64,000 nt of DNA from Loktanella gaetbuli (GTDB lineage Bacteria; Pseudomonadota; Alphaproteobacteria; Rhodobacterales; Rhodobacteraceae), in NCBI RefSeq assembly GCF_020531945.1, contig NZ_JAJATZ010000004.1:186001-250000 (forward strand), written 5' to 3'. Each line of letters opens with the position of its first letter. Position 1 is the first letter of the stretch. Below the pieces are notes generated by a model, which made no database searches, had not been told where the DNA came from, and was given only the letters and a program-made list of their open reading frames with translations. Positions 8,233 to 17,183 of this stretch are shown here, piece after piece. Made by a program: the position numbers and the translations under genes.

Positions 8233-9261
8233 TCAGCCGCCCCGCACCGTGTCGATCATCAGTTGCACATTTGCCGGATCAGCATCCGGCGTGATCCCGT
8301 GACCAAGGTTGAAGATATGTGGCCCCTTGGCAAAGGCGTCGCAGATCGCGCGCGTTTCGCGCACCAGATCATCGCCGCCGCTGACCATGTGGCGCGAGGC
8401 GAGGTTGCCCTGCACACAGCCGTCCTTTTGCACGGCACCCGCGGCCCAGCCAGCGGTCACGCCGTCATCCAGCGCGATGCAATCGGCACCGATGGCCTGA
8501 TGCAGCCCTTCGTACTTTTCACCCGCGCCGCGCGGAAACGCGATGACCGGCACGCCGGGGTGTTTCGCCTTGAGCGCGGCGGTGATGCGCGCGGCGGGGG
8601 CCACGGCGTATTTTTCGAAATCAGCGCCAGTCAGTGACCCGGCCCAGCTGTCGAAAATCTTGACGACCTCGGCACCGGCCTCGATCTGTTTGGACAGGTA
8701 GTGGATCGTGCCTTCGGTGATCTTGTCCAGCAGGGCCTCGAAAACCGGACGATCCTCGTCCTTGAGCCTGTGCGCAGGCCCCTGATCGGGTGTGCCCTGA
8801 CCTGCGATCATGTAGGTCGCGACGGTCCAGGGCGCGCCTGCGAAACCGATCAATGTCGTCTCGGACGGCAATTCCCGCGACAGGATTTTAACTGTCTCGT
8901 AGATGGGGGACAGCACCTCGTCGATGTCGTCGACCGGACCCAGCTTGTCCAGATCGGACTGGCTGGTGATCGTGGACAGGCGCGGGCCTTCGCCCGTGAC
9001 GAACCACAGGTCCGCACCCAATGCCTGCGGCAGCAACAGAATATCGGCAAACAGGATCGCCGCATCAAACCCGTAGCGACGGATCGGTTGCAACGTGACC
9101 TCGGCCGCCAGTTCGGGGTTATAGCACAGGGACAGGAAATCGCCCGCCTGCGCGCGGGTCGCCTTGTATTCCGGCAGGTATCGACCCGCTTGCCGCATCA
9201 TCCAGATCGGTGGTGTCGGCAGTGTTTCGCCCGCCAGTGCGCGCAGGATAGTTTTTGTCAT
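8233..9261 (-). CDS. hemE: Uroporphyrinogen decarboxylase
   Basis: Decarboxylates the four acetate side chains of uroporphyrinogen III to give coproporphyrinogen III in the cytosol. The protein has 342 residues, the usual length. The N-terminal PIWMMRQAGRYLPEY motif holds the conserved Arg residues that bind the substrate carboxylates, and GFAGAPWTVATYMI is the second family signature. Further support comes from IFDSWAG and IFNLGHGI near the C-terminus. Translation starts at the ATG at 9261; the frame stays open further upstream but without homology. It is transcribed divergently from hemC with an 81-base shared control region, and is followed by the PaiB-like gene. Confidence 0.97.
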   Translation of the reverse strand: MTKTILRALAGETLPTPPIWMMRQAGRYLPEYKATRAQAGDFLSLCYNPELAAEVTLQPIRRYGFDAAILFADILLLPQALGADLWFVTGEGPRLSTITSQSDLDKLGPVDDIDEVLSPIYETVKILSRELPSETTLIGFAGAPWTVATYMIAGQGTPDQGPAHRLKDEDRPVFEALLDKITEGTIHYLSKQIEAGAEVVKIFDSWAGSLTGADFEKYAVAPAARITAALKAKHPGVPVIAFPRGAGEKYEGLHQAIGADCIALDDGVTAGWAAGAVQKDGCVQGNLASRHMVSGGDDLVRETRAICDAFAKGPHIFNLGHGITPDADPANVQLMIDTVRGG

Positions 9262-9291
9262 ATCAGTCCCTTTTGTCTGGGGTTTTGATCC

Positions 9292-9328
9292 AACGTGACA
9301 CCTGCCGTTGTCAAGCGAACGTGACACC
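9292..9328. promoter_or_regulatory. Direct repeat and PpsR-like site in the hemE/hemC control region
   Basis: AACGTGACACC occurs twice, at 9292-9302 and 9318-9328, 26 bases apart. Between them TGTCA (9309-9313) opposes TGACA (9322-9326), giving a TGT-N12-ACA arrangement at 9309-9326, the spacing of PpsR/CrtJ sites. The repeat is seen directly; the regulator is a guess. Confidence 0.45.
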
Positions 9329-9342
9329 GCTAACAAACACTT

Positions 9343-10281
9343 ATGACAGAAAAAATGCCCACACCCGACGCTCCCTTCAAGATCGGCACCCGCGGTTCGC
9401 CGCTGGCGCTGGCACAGGCGCATGAGACGCGCGCGCGCCTCTCGGCTGCCTTTGACTTGCCGCAGGAGGCCTTTGAAATCACGGTGATCAAGGTCACTGG
9501 TGATCAGATCCTGGACAAACCGCTGCGCGAAATCGACGGCAAGGGCCTGTTTACCCGCGAAATCGAAGAGGCGCTGCTGGCGGGCGATATCGACATCGCG
9601 GTCCATTCGACCAAGGACATGCCGACCCGGCAGCCTGACGGGCTGGTGATGGACTGCTACCTGCCGCGCGAGGATGTGCGCGATGCGTTCGTCTCGCTGA
9701 AATACCGGTCCTTGGCCGAAATGCCCGATGGTGCGGTCGTGGGCACGTCATCCACGCGTCGCCGCGCGCAGCTTGCGGCCCGGTTTCCGCACCTGCAAGT
9801 GGTCGAATTCCGGGGCAACGTGCAGACCCGGTTGAAAAAACTGGCGGATGGAGTCGCGGATGCAACATTCCTCGCGACGGCGGGTCTGAACCGGTTGGGC
9901 ATGGCCGATGTGCCGTATTTCCCCATTTCGCCGGACGACATGCTGCCCGCGATTGCCCAAGGCGCCATCGGGATCGAACGGCGTATCGGGGACGACAGGG
10001 CAGACCGTATGCTGGCTGCGATCCACGACGCGCCCACGGGCCACCGTCTGGCCGCCGAACGGGCGCTGCTGGCGGGGCTGGACGGGTCGTGCGAGACGCC
10101 AATCGGGGGGCTGGCCGAACTGGACGGCGATACCCTGCATCTGCGCGGGGAGATCCTGCGCCATGACGGCAGCCGCGTGCTGACCGAGGTCGCGACAGGC
10201 TGGGTCGAACAGGGCCCCGACATGGGCCGCGACATGGCGGCAAAACTGCTGGCAGAGGCGGGCGAAGGTTTCTTTGACTAG
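9343..10281 (+). CDS. hemC: Hydroxymethylbilane synthase (porphobilinogen deaminase)
   Basis: Polymerises four porphobilinogens into hydroxymethylbilane in the cytosol, using a covalent dipyrromethane cofactor. The 312-residue protein has the start IGTRGSPLALAQA, the central HSTKDMPT and VGTSSTRRRAQL motifs with the Arg residues that hold the acetate and propionate groups, and the cofactor-bearing Cys in LDGSCETPIGG. It is divergent from hemE, so the intergenic region can coordinate two haem enzymes. Its TAG stop shares CTAG with the stop of the convergent FAD-oxidase gene. Confidence 0.97.
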   Translation: MTEKMPTPDAPFKIGTRGSPLALAQAHETRARLSAAFDLPQEAFEITVIKVTGDQILDKPLREIDGKGLFTREIEEALLAGDIDIAVHSTKDMPTRQPDGLVMDCYLPREDVRDAFVSLKYRSLAEMPDGAVVGTSSTRRRAQLAARFPHLQVVEFRGNVQTRLKKLADGVADATFLATAGLNRLGMADVPYFPISPDDMLPAIAQGAIGIERRIGDDRADRMLAAIHDAPTGHRLAAERALLAGLDGSCETPIGGLAELDGDTLHLRGEILRHDGSRVLTEVATGWVEQGPDMGRDMAAKLLAEAGEGFFD

Positions 10282-11690
10282 GCGTCCGGCAGCATTTTAC
10301 CCGGATTCATGATCCCGTGCGGGTCGAGGGCTGCCTTGATCGCGCGCATCGCATCCAGTGCGGCGGGGTCCTTGTGCCGGGCCATGCTGATGCGTTTGGA
10401 CAGGCCGATGCCGTGTTCTGCACTGAAGGACCCGTTCAGGTCCGCCGTCACGGCATCGACCATGGCGCGGATCGCGTGGATCAACGCGGGGTCGTCGCGG
10501 CTGGGATAGGCGACATAATGGACGTTGCCGTCACCCAGATGTGACACGGCCCAATCGGTGGCATCCGGGTCCAGTGCCAACAGACCCGACCGGACGTTGC
10601 GCAGAAAGGCATCCACGTCGGTCAGGCCGACGGCCACGTCTGTGTCCACCAATGGCCGTTTGCGAAACCCGATTTCGCCCGCGGCCTCGCGGCGGGCCCA
10701 CATGTCCCTGCGCTGCGCCTCGGATGCGACGACATGGGCGTCCAGCACGGTGCCGTCCGCGATCATCTGGCCGAGGATGTCCTCCAGCAGGTTGGTGATC
10801 GGCACGGTGCCGTCGGCCAGCGGCGTGGTGTCCTGCGCTGCCGTGGCACCCAGCTCGATCAGGATGTTGACCGGATAGCGTCGGTCGAACGGGGGTCTTG
10901 CGTCAGGTTTGATGGCCAGATGTCCGTCGATATAGGTGTCGGGCATGAATTCGAACGCCTCGACAGCGCCGCGGCTTGCGTCCTGCACGCGGTTCAGCAG
11001 GTCAAGGGCCGGCCCCAGATCGTTCAGTGCGACCATCGCGGTGGCATAGGCGCGGGGTTTGGGAAACAGGCGCAGCACGGCCGCCGTGATGATGCCCAGC
11101 GTGCCCTCGGCCCCGATCATCAGATGCTTGAGGTTCAGGCCGGTGTTGTCCTTGTGCAGGTGTCCCATCAGGTCCATCACGCGGCCGTTCGGCAGTACGG
11201 CTTCGATCCCCAGCACCAGATCCCGCGTATTGCCATAGCGCCGGACATTCGATCCGCCCGCATTGGTCGACAAGACCCCGCCGATCATCGCCGACCCGCG
11301 CGCGCCAAAGGTCAGCGGAAAGATCAGGTCATGCGCCGCGGCAGCGTCGTGCATCTGCGAGAGAATCACGCCTGCATCAACCACGGCGCTGCGCGCGGTG
11401 GCGTCGATGGCGCGGATCGTTTTCATCCTGTCCAGCGACAGCAACAGGCCGCCCTGCGTTGACGCACCGCCGTTCAGGCCAGTGTTGCCAGAAATCGGCA
11501 CGACCGCCGTGCCCGAGGCCTGCGCCGCCCGCATCACCGCGCTGACGCCTACGGTATCGCGTGGCCGGACCACGGCAAGGGGCGCGCTGGTGTAGCCACC
11601 TGTCCAATCGTGGCACCAAGGTCCCATGGCGTCGCCGGTCACGACGGCATCATCACCCAGTTCGGTTCGCAGTGCTGCAAGAATATCCAT
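10278..11690 (-). CDS. FAD-binding oxidase/dehydrogenase (2-hydroxyacid type)
   Basis: A 470-residue flavoprotein of the FAD-linked oxidase family (FAD_binding_4 plus C-terminal oxidase domain). The FAD-binding PCMH domain shows PISGNTGLNGGAS, LTFGARGSAMIGGVLSTNAGG and GAEGTLGIITAAVLRLFP; the C-terminus has HLGDGNVHY and SAEHGIGLSKR, which carry metal and substrate ligands. The family includes D-lactate, glycolate and D-2-hydroxyglutarate dehydrogenases that feed electrons to the respiratory chain; which one cannot be decided here. The ATG at 11690 starts a normal N-terminus; the frame is open for 30 more codons upstream without support. It stands alone between hemC and a tRNA gene. Confidence 0.9.
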   Translation of the reverse strand: MDILAALRTELGDDAVVTGDAMGPWCHDWTGGYTSAPLAVVRPRDTVGVSAVMRAAQASGTAVVPISGNTGLNGGASTQGGLLLSLDRMKTIRAIDATARSAVVDAGVILSQMHDAAAAHDLIFPLTFGARGSAMIGGVLSTNAGGSNVRRYGNTRDLVLGIEAVLPNGRVMDLMGHLHKDNTGLNLKHLMIGAEGTLGIITAAVLRLFPKPRAYATAMVALNDLGPALDLLNRVQDASRGAVEAFEFMPDTYIDGHLAIKPDARPPFDRRYPVNILIELGATAAQDTTPLADGTVPITNLLEDILGQMIADGTVLDAHVVASEAQRRDMWARREAAGEIGFRKRPLVDTDVAVGLTDVDAFLRNVRSGLLALDPDATDWAVSHLGDGNVHYVAYPSRDDPALIHAIRAMVDAVTADLNGSFSAEHGIGLSKRISMARHKDPAALDAMRAIKAALDPHGIMNPGKMLPDA

Positions 11691-11809
11691 GCCGCAAGTT
11701 GTGACCACGACGCAGCCGCTGTGCAAGCCGCAAAACCTGCCGTGGGCAGTTCGCTTGCCAAACGCCGACGGCACCATCATGCGCAGGCATCAAGACTGTC
11801 TGAAAAGGG

Positions 11810-11886
11810 TGGTGGCGTGGGGGAGACTTGAACTCCCGACCTATCGATTATGAGTCGATCGCTCTAACCAACTGAGCTACCGCGCC
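11810..11886 (-). tRNA. tRNA with CAT anticodon (elongator Met, or Ile2)
   Basis: On the minus strand a 74-base cloverleaf plus an encoded CCA (11810-11812). The anticodon stem ATCGA/TCGAT frames the loop CTCATAA with CAT at 11850-11852. The D-arm GCTCAGTTGGTTAGAGC and T-arm GGGAG/CTCCC are regular. The acceptor stem GGCGCGG/CCACGCC has one C-A mismatch at position 5:68. A CAT anticodon may be Met or, after lysidine modification, Ile; the body resembles both, and it is not an initiator because the first base pair is formed. Confidence 0.9.
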
Positions 11887-11953
11887 TCACCACGGGCGCT
11901 GAACTAGGCCCATTGCGCCGGGGTGTCAAACCGAATTTGCGCATTTCGCGCGG

Positions 11954-12925
11954 TTATTCCGTCCGGTCAAAGCGCCAGGTCGTTGTCTGGCGATAGGGGG
12001 CATCAGGTTTCAGCAGGACAGACGGAAAATCGCGGTGTGCCGGCGCGTCCGGCCAGTCCTGCGCTTCGAGTGCGAACCCCTCGTAGGGGGAAGCCCCGGG
12101 GCGTAGGCCTACGTGGTTGTCGAACACCTGCACGCCCGTGCGATCGGTCGCCAGCGTCATTCGCAAGCCGCTTTTTCCGGTCAGCGTCACCACCTCGCGC
12201 AGGGCCGTTGGCTGGTCCGACAGGCAAAAGTTGTGGTCCAGCATCGGATCACCTGGCACGGGCGTGCGCGCTGTGCGAAAATCCATGCCGGTGCCGGCCA
12301 CGGGTGCGATCTCGCCTGTCACGAGGTTATCGGCATCGGTCGGCAGATAATGTTCGGCCGCGATCCCGAGGCTGTGACCCTGCCATGTTCGGCTGCCGTC
12401 CATGTTCCACATCGAATGGTTCGCGATGTTCATCAGGGTCAGCTCGTCCGTGGTGCCTGTCAGGTCCATGGTCAGTGTCGCGGGTGCTGTGATCTTGAAC
12501 CGGGCGGTGATGACGCGTTGGCCGGGCAATCCGCAATCGCCATCCTGCAAGGTTAGCTGCAGGGTCGCCGCGTCCGGTGCGTGGTCGATGACCTGCCAGA
12601 CGCGGGCATGCATGCCATCGCTGCCCGAATGCAGCGTCATGCGACCGTCCTGATTGCGTTCCAGTTCATACATCATGCCATCCAGCGTCACACGACCAGC
12701 GCCGATGCGGTTTGCGACAGGACCCACCAATGCGCCGTGGTATGGCATCGGCCCCTCGTAGTCGGACAGCGTGTCGGACATCAGCGTCAGGCTGTGCGGC
12801 ACACCGGCCAGCCGCACGTCCTGCAAGCGCGCGCCGTAGGTCAGCAGATCGACGCGCAGATCACCCTGGGTCAGCGTCAGGACGTGGACGTCCTCGCCCG
12901 TTTTGGTCGTGCCGAACGGGGTCAT
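11954..12925 (-). CDS. Aldose 1-epimerase (galactose mutarotase)
   Basis: A 323-residue mutarotase-fold protein that interconverts alpha and beta anomers of free sugars such as galactose. Supporting blocks are YGARLQDVRL, YHGALVGPVANRIGAGR with the substrate-binding Arg, and TLMNIANHSMWN with the catalytic His; the C-terminal segment FALEAQDWPDAP includes the conserved Glu that acts as base. Its start overlaps the stop of the beta-galactosidase gene (ATGA), so it is the last gene of the galactoside operon. In this context it would supply the anomer needed by the galactose dehydrogenase after hydrolysis. Confidence 0.92.
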   Translation of the reverse strand: MTPFGTTKTGEDVHVLTLTQGDLRVDLLTYGARLQDVRLAGVPHSLTLMSDTLSDYEGPMPYHGALVGPVANRIGAGRVTLDGMMYELERNQDGRMTLHSGSDGMHARVWQVIDHAPDAATLQLTLQDGDCGLPGQRVITARFKITAPATLTMDLTGTTDELTLMNIANHSMWNMDGSRTWQGHSLGIAAEHYLPTDADNLVTGEIAPVAGTGMDFRTARTPVPGDPMLDHNFCLSDQPTALREVVTLTGKSGLRMTLATDRTGVQVFDNHVGLRPGASPYEGFALEAQDWPDAPAHRDFPSVLLKPDAPYRQTTTWRFDRTE

Positions 12926-14823
12926 CGTTTCACCCATGCGACACCGGCGGCGGGGATTGTCTGACCGTTCCAATCGACGGGATCTGCTCCATAGTTAAAG
13001 GCGAATGTGGCCTCTGGCGTTTCGCGCAGCCGCAGGCCGCCGGGCATATCCTGTGTCGCGACGCCGACCTCTGCGCAGGTGGTGCGCAGGATATCGACAA
13101 ATGTCTCATCCGAGGGCCAGCCTGCCAGATAGCGCAGATGGTCGCCGCCCATGATTGCAGGGCGTCCGTCGGCGGTGCGGTGATGAACGGTGGCGGTGCC
13201 GTCGAGTGCCTCGAACCAGTGGCGGAAGGCACCGCCGCCCTCCAGTGCGATCGCATCCGAGGGCGGGATGCTCTCGGTCAGGGTGACGGTCACATCGGTG
13301 CCGGGCAGATTGGGTCCCATCGGATTGGGGATCGTCAGATCAGGGGTCTTCACATCCGTGCGCGGCCCGATCAAGGCCACGCCCGTGAACCGGGCGAGCG
13401 CGTCGCGCAGGTTGTCCGACAGGGTCAGCAGACCGGGGGCCAGCACCAGTTTGTAGGCAGACAAATCGGCGCAATCGGGGGGCAGAATGTCGATACTCAG
13501 CCCCAGTTTGCGCAAGCCACGGTATGCTGCAAACGCAAGGCGGAACATCTCGAAATCCGCGCCCTGCGGCTGGGCATCCCAGGCCCATGCGCTTTCATAA
13601 TCGAACACCAGGGCCACGGGTGCCGTGCCCGCGCTGACGTCCGGTAGTTGTGCCAGTTCATCTGCGACCTGACGCGCCTCGGCCAGTCCGGGGGCCTCGG
13701 CATCATCGGGGCGCAACAGCCCTGCGTGCATCTGTTCCTGGGCAAAGGGGGCCTGCCGCCAGCGGAAATAGCAGACAGCCTCTGCGCCGTGGGCGAATGC
13801 CTCCCATGACCACAGGCGGACCATGCCGGGGAGGGGGGCCGGGTTGTAGGGGGCCCAGTTCACCGGGCCGGGTTGCTGTTCCATCACCCACAACCGTCCC
13901 TTGCCGACGGCACGGTAGAGATCATGGTGGAACGCCTGATTGTCGGGGTGGCCCTGACGCAGGAATGCCTGTTTTTCGGCCTCGGTCCCCTCGATCCGGT
14001 CGGACAGAAAGCCGATGGGGTAACTATCCCAGCTGGCGATATCCAGATCGGCCCCGACCGCATAGTGATCAAAGGTCAACGTGCGACCCATGTAGTTGTG
14101 GATCAGCGGCGTATCGGTGAGGTCGCGCAGCACATCCACCTGCACGCGGTTGAACGCCACCACCTGATCGGAACTGTAGCGCCGGAAATCCAGCACATGG
14201 CTGGGGTTCGGTTCGGTGACCGTCAGATTAGGCAGGTCGATCTGATCAAAGCTGTCGTAGTCCATCGACCAGAACACATTGCCCCAGGCGCGGTTCAGCG
14301 CGTCGGTGGATTGATATTTCTGCGCCAGCCAGTCCTGGAAACCAGCACGGGCTGCGTCCGAATAAGACAGGCAAGTGTCATGACAATCGTATTCGTTGTC
14401 GATCTGCCAGGCGGCCACATGCGGATTGCGGCCATAGCGTTCGCCCATCAGGCGCGCGATACGGCGGCAGGCGTCACGGTAGGGCAGGTAGCTGAAATCG
14501 TAATGCCGGCGCGATCCGAACTTGCGCGGGCGGCCCTGCGCATCGACGGCGATCATGTCGGGCATCTGGTCCACCAGCCATCGGGGCGGCGTCGCGGTCG
14601 GCGTGCCCATCACGACCTTTAGCCCGGCGTCGCCCAGCACGGCCACGGCGCGATCCAGCCAGTCCCAGTCGAACGTACCGGGGGCGGGCTCGATCCGCTG
14701 CCACGCGAATTCACCGATCCGCACCCAGGTCAGGCCCGCTGCGACCATGCGGGCCGCGTCGGATGCCCACTGCGTTTCGGGCCAGTGTTCCGGGTAATAG
14801 CAGACGCCCAATGTGCGGTTCAT
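12922..14823 (-). CDS. Beta-galactosidase, glycoside hydrolase family 42
   Basis: A 633-residue cytoplasmic retaining glycosidase releasing terminal beta-D-galactose. The TIM-barrel starts right away with GVCYYPEHWPETQW. The acid/base Glu lies in WQIDNEYDCHDTC and the nucleophile Glu in LWVMEQQPGPVNWAPYNP, both GH42 signatures. A trimerisation domain and a small beta domain follow (LAPGLLTLSD, FAFNYGADPVDW). No signal peptide is seen, so the substrate must be imported, consistent with the ABC transporter of the same cluster. The ATG at 14823 gives the canonical N-terminus. A 46-base gap separates it from the lactonase gene, the only real gap in this part of the operon. Confidence 0.95.
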   Translation of the reverse strand: MNRTLGVCYYPEHWPETQWASDAARMVAAGLTWVRIGEFAWQRIEPAPGTFDWDWLDRAVAVLGDAGLKVVMGTPTATPPRWLVDQMPDMIAVDAQGRPRKFGSRRHYDFSYLPYRDACRRIARLMGERYGRNPHVAAWQIDNEYDCHDTCLSYSDAARAGFQDWLAQKYQSTDALNRAWGNVFWSMDYDSFDQIDLPNLTVTEPNPSHVLDFRRYSSDQVVAFNRVQVDVLRDLTDTPLIHNYMGRTLTFDHYAVGADLDIASWDSYPIGFLSDRIEGTEAEKQAFLRQGHPDNQAFHHDLYRAVGKGRLWVMEQQPGPVNWAPYNPAPLPGMVRLWSWEAFAHGAEAVCYFRWRQAPFAQEQMHAGLLRPDDAEAPGLAEARQVADELAQLPDVSAGTAPVALVFDYESAWAWDAQPQGADFEMFRLAFAAYRGLRKLGLSIDILPPDCADLSAYKLVLAPGLLTLSDNLRDALARFTGVALIGPRTDVKTPDLTIPNPMGPNLPGTDVTVTLTESIPPSDAIALEGGGAFRHWFEALDGTATVHHRTADGRPAIMGGDHLRYLAGWPSDETFVDILRTTCAEVGVATQDMPGGLRLRETPEATFAFNYGADPVDWNGQTIPAAGVAWVKR

Positions 14824-14869
14824 GTCGGACCCTTTGTCGTATTTTGAAATTGTCGGGACGGGGGACGCG

Positions 14870-15697
14870 TCACAGGATGACGCGGTGTTCCCGTTGGCCG
14901 GTGTAGGATGTTTCGATCGCATAGGTGCGACCTTGATCGTCGTCGGGATCGCTGATGCCCTGTCGCGCTGTGGTGACGAACAGCGTCTGCATGTGCGGAC
15001 CGCCAAAGGCCGGACAGGACGCATGGCGTCCCGGCACGGCAAAGGCCTCGATGAACTGCCCTTGTGGGTCATAGACCGCGACCCGGCCCGCACCCCATTG
15101 AGCCGAAAAGAGGTTGCCTGCGCTGTCCACGACTGACCCATCAGGGTTCAGATCGGTCCCCTGAAGGTCAATCTGCACGCGCGGACTGCCCTGTGGCCAA
15201 CCCTCTGCATCCAGATCGACAGCCATGATCTGTTGCGTCGGGGTGTCGGTGAAATAGGCCGTCTTGCCGTCAGGCGCAAAGCAGATGGAATTCGAGATGG
15301 TGATGTCGGCGAACAGGCAACGCAGCTCGTTGCGGTAGAACCGCCAGATCGACCCCGCGCCGGGTTCTGCATCCAGGCCCATCGTGCCGATCCAGAACCC
15401 GCCCTGCGGGTCTGCGCGTCCGTCGTTGGACCGGGTATGGGCGCGGTCATCCTCGAGGTTGGTCAGGATCACGTCGGCACCGGTGGCAATGTCGAAACGG
15501 TGCAGCGCACGCGCAGAGGCGATCAGCAAGGTATCGCGGTCGACCCAGCCTGCGGCACTGACATGGTCGGGAAAATCCCAGGATTGACCCTTGGTGTGCA
15601 GACGCTTGTTCAGTATATCGAACCAGAACAGCTGCTGCCGTTCGGGATGCCACAGGGGGCCTTCACCCAGTGCACAAAGGCTGCTGTCATGTATCAT
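14870..15697 (-). CDS. SMP-30/gluconolactonase family sugar lactonase
   Basis: A 275-residue six-bladed propeller lactonase. Motifs include LGEGPLWHPE with the metal-binding Glu, SNDGRADPQGGFWIGTM, ISNSICFAPDGKTAYFTDT and GTDLNPDGSVVDSAGNLFSA with the metal-binding Asn and Asp residues of this family. In this operon it most likely hydrolyses D-galactono-lactone to D-galactonate after oxidation of galactose. Its start overlaps the aldolase stop (ATGA), so translation is coupled. Related enzymes act on arabino-, xylono- and gluconolactones, so the substrate is inferred from the neighbours. Confidence 0.9.
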   Translation of the reverse strand: MIHDSSLCALGEGPLWHPERQQLFWFDILNKRLHTKGQSWDFPDHVSAAGWVDRDTLLIASARALHRFDIATGADVILTNLEDDRAHTRSNDGRADPQGGFWIGTMGLDAEPGAGSIWRFYRNELRCLFADITISNSICFAPDGKTAYFTDTPTQQIMAVDLDAEGWPQGSPRVQIDLQGTDLNPDGSVVDSAGNLFSAQWGAGRVAVYDPQGQFIEAFAVPGRHASCPAFGGPHMQTLFVTTARQGISDPDDDQGRTYAIETSYTGQREHRVIL

Positions 15698-16299
15698 GCT
15701 GCGGCCTGATCGTAGGCGGCCACGATGGCCCGCGCGCGGCTGCCGACCTCTGCTGCCGTCATTCCGGGTTGATAGAGTGCAGAGCCGATCCCGAACCCAT
15801 CGGCCCCCCCGGCCATCCATTCGCCAAAGTTTTCAGGCCCCGCGCCGCCGACGGCATAGACCGGTGTCTCGGCCGGCAGGACCGCGCGCATCGCCTTGAT
15901 GCCCTCAGGTCCGATCAGGCTGGCTGGAAAGATCTTCAGCCCGTCGGCACCGGCCTTCAACGCGGCGAAACATTCCGTCGGTGTCATGACACCGGGCCAG
16001 CTGGACATGCCTTCGGCCTTGGTTGCCGCGATCACGCGGGCATCGCAGTTGGGCGACACGATCAGGCGGCCACCGACTTGTTTGACCCGCTTGACGTCCT
16101 CGGGCGATAAAACGGTGCCTGCACCGATGACGGCCCGATCGCCATGCGCATCCGTCATGGCCTGAATGCTGGCAAAGGGGTCAGGTGAATTCAGCGGCAC
16201 CTCGACCCAGGTGATGCCCGCATCAATGCAGGCCTCGCAGACAACCGCGGCCTCGGGTGGTGTGACACCGCGCAAAATGGCGATCAGGGGACGGGTCAT
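15694..16299 (-). CDS. dgoA: 2-dehydro-3-deoxy-6-phosphogalactonate aldolase
   Basis: A 201-residue class I aldolase of the KDPG/KDPGal family splitting 2-dehydro-3-deoxy-6-phosphogalactonate into pyruvate and glyceraldehyde 3-phosphate. The Schiff-base Lys is in GLKIFPAS, the catalytic Glu is in ITWVEVPLNSPDP, and the phosphate site is in VYAVGGAGPENF. The VEVPLNSP variant (rather than VEVTLRTP) is typical of the galactonate-specific DgoA branch. The gene overlaps both the kinase gene upstream and the lactonase gene downstream by 4 bases, which supports the DgoA rather than the general Eda assignment. Confidence 0.93.
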   Translation of the reverse strand: MTRPLIAILRGVTPPEAAVVCEACIDAGITWVEVPLNSPDPFASIQAMTDAHGDRAVIGAGTVLSPEDVKRVKQVGGRLIVSPNCDARVIAATKAEGMSSWPGVMTPTECFAALKAGADGLKIFPASLIGPEGIKAMRAVLPAETPVYAVGGAGPENFGEWMAGGADGFGIGSALYQPGMTAAEVGSRARAIVAAYDQAAA

Positions 16300-17183
16300 G
16301 CAGTTTCCTTCCAAAGACGATAGGCGGCGGTCAGGCCGGTCAGCGTGGCGCGTTCGGCGTTGACCTGTGTGGCCGCGACGCCTTGTGTCGACAATGCCGT
16401 GACATAGAGATGGGACAGCGCGCCCGCGCCGATCACCGCGACCTGCTGACCCAGCCAATAGGGCTTGGTTGCGGCCAGCTCTGCCCCGATCAGCAGGCCC
16501 GACAGACGCGCCCGGGCCTGCGCCTGCGGCAACCCGTTCAGCAGACCTTCGGCACGCAGGGTGAACATGCGGGCGGCCAGACGTTCGGGGCGGGATATGC
16601 CGTCGTCCAATCCGGTCGCAAACCCGTCATCGTCCCAGCCATCCCCGCAGGAATGACGCAGTACCGTGTGGCCCGTCAGCGCCGCGAACATGTCGCCTGT
16701 CATGCAGGTCTGAAAGCTGACGACCTCGTCCGCGCTGATGTGGACCCATTTCGTATGCGTGCCGGGCAGGCAGATCACACCATCCCAGCGCGGGTTCTGC
16801 GCCAGAAATCCTGCAATCTGCGTTTCCTCGCCGCGCATCACATCGGCTGGGCTGGCCTGTTTCAGCCCGGGAATGATGTTGACGCTCAGCCGGCTGCTGT
16901 GCGTGGTGGCGAAACCGCCAGAGAGTGGCGTGCAAGGTACGGCGGTATAGGGGGCCTCGGCCCAGCCCTGACGTGATCCGACCATGCCGCAGGCGATGAC
17001 CGGGGCCGCGTCCCAATCCGCGCACAAGCGGTCCAGCGCAGGGGCAAAGCCCGCCTGATCCAAGGTGCCCATGCCTTCGTCGCTGGTCGCCTCGGCCAAC
17101 ACGCTGCCACTGTCGGACATGGCCCAGACCCGCAGGTTGGACGTCCCCCAGTCAACGGCGATCCAGGCAGGTGAAATGGTCAT
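16296..17183 (-). CDS. dgoK: 2-dehydro-3-deoxygalactonokinase
   Basis: A 295-residue sugar-acid kinase phosphorylating 2-dehydro-3-deoxygalactonate at C6 with ATP. The start WIAVDWGTSNLRVWAM is the first phosphate motif of the DgoK family; VIACGMVGSRQGW, MRGEETQIAGFL and LPGTHTKWV are further family blocks. E. coli DgoK has 292 residues. The gene overlaps the SDR gene upstream and dgoA downstream by 4 bases. Together these two genes define the terminal part of a De Ley-Doudoroff galactose pathway. Confidence 0.94.
   Translation of the reverse strand: MTISPAWIAVDWGTSNLRVWAMSDSGSVLAEATSDEGMGTLDQAGFAPALDRLCADWDAAPVIACGMVGSRQGWAEAPYTAVPCTPLSGGFATTHSSRLSVNIIPGLKQASPADVMRGEETQIAGFLAQNPRWDGVICLPGTHTKWVHISADEVVSFQTCMTGDMFAALTGHTVLRHSCGDGWDDDGFATGLDDGISRPERLAARMFTLRAEGLLNGLPQAQARARLSGLLIGAELAATKPYWLGQQVAVIGAGALSHLYVTALSTQGVAATQVNAERATLTGLTAAYRLWKETA

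Noticed and set aside
8701..9288. 195-residue open frame on the plus strand within hemE
   Set aside because: It is a shadow of hemE, whose motifs fully account for this stretch; Gln/Arg-rich composition is typical of antisense frames in GC-rich DNA.
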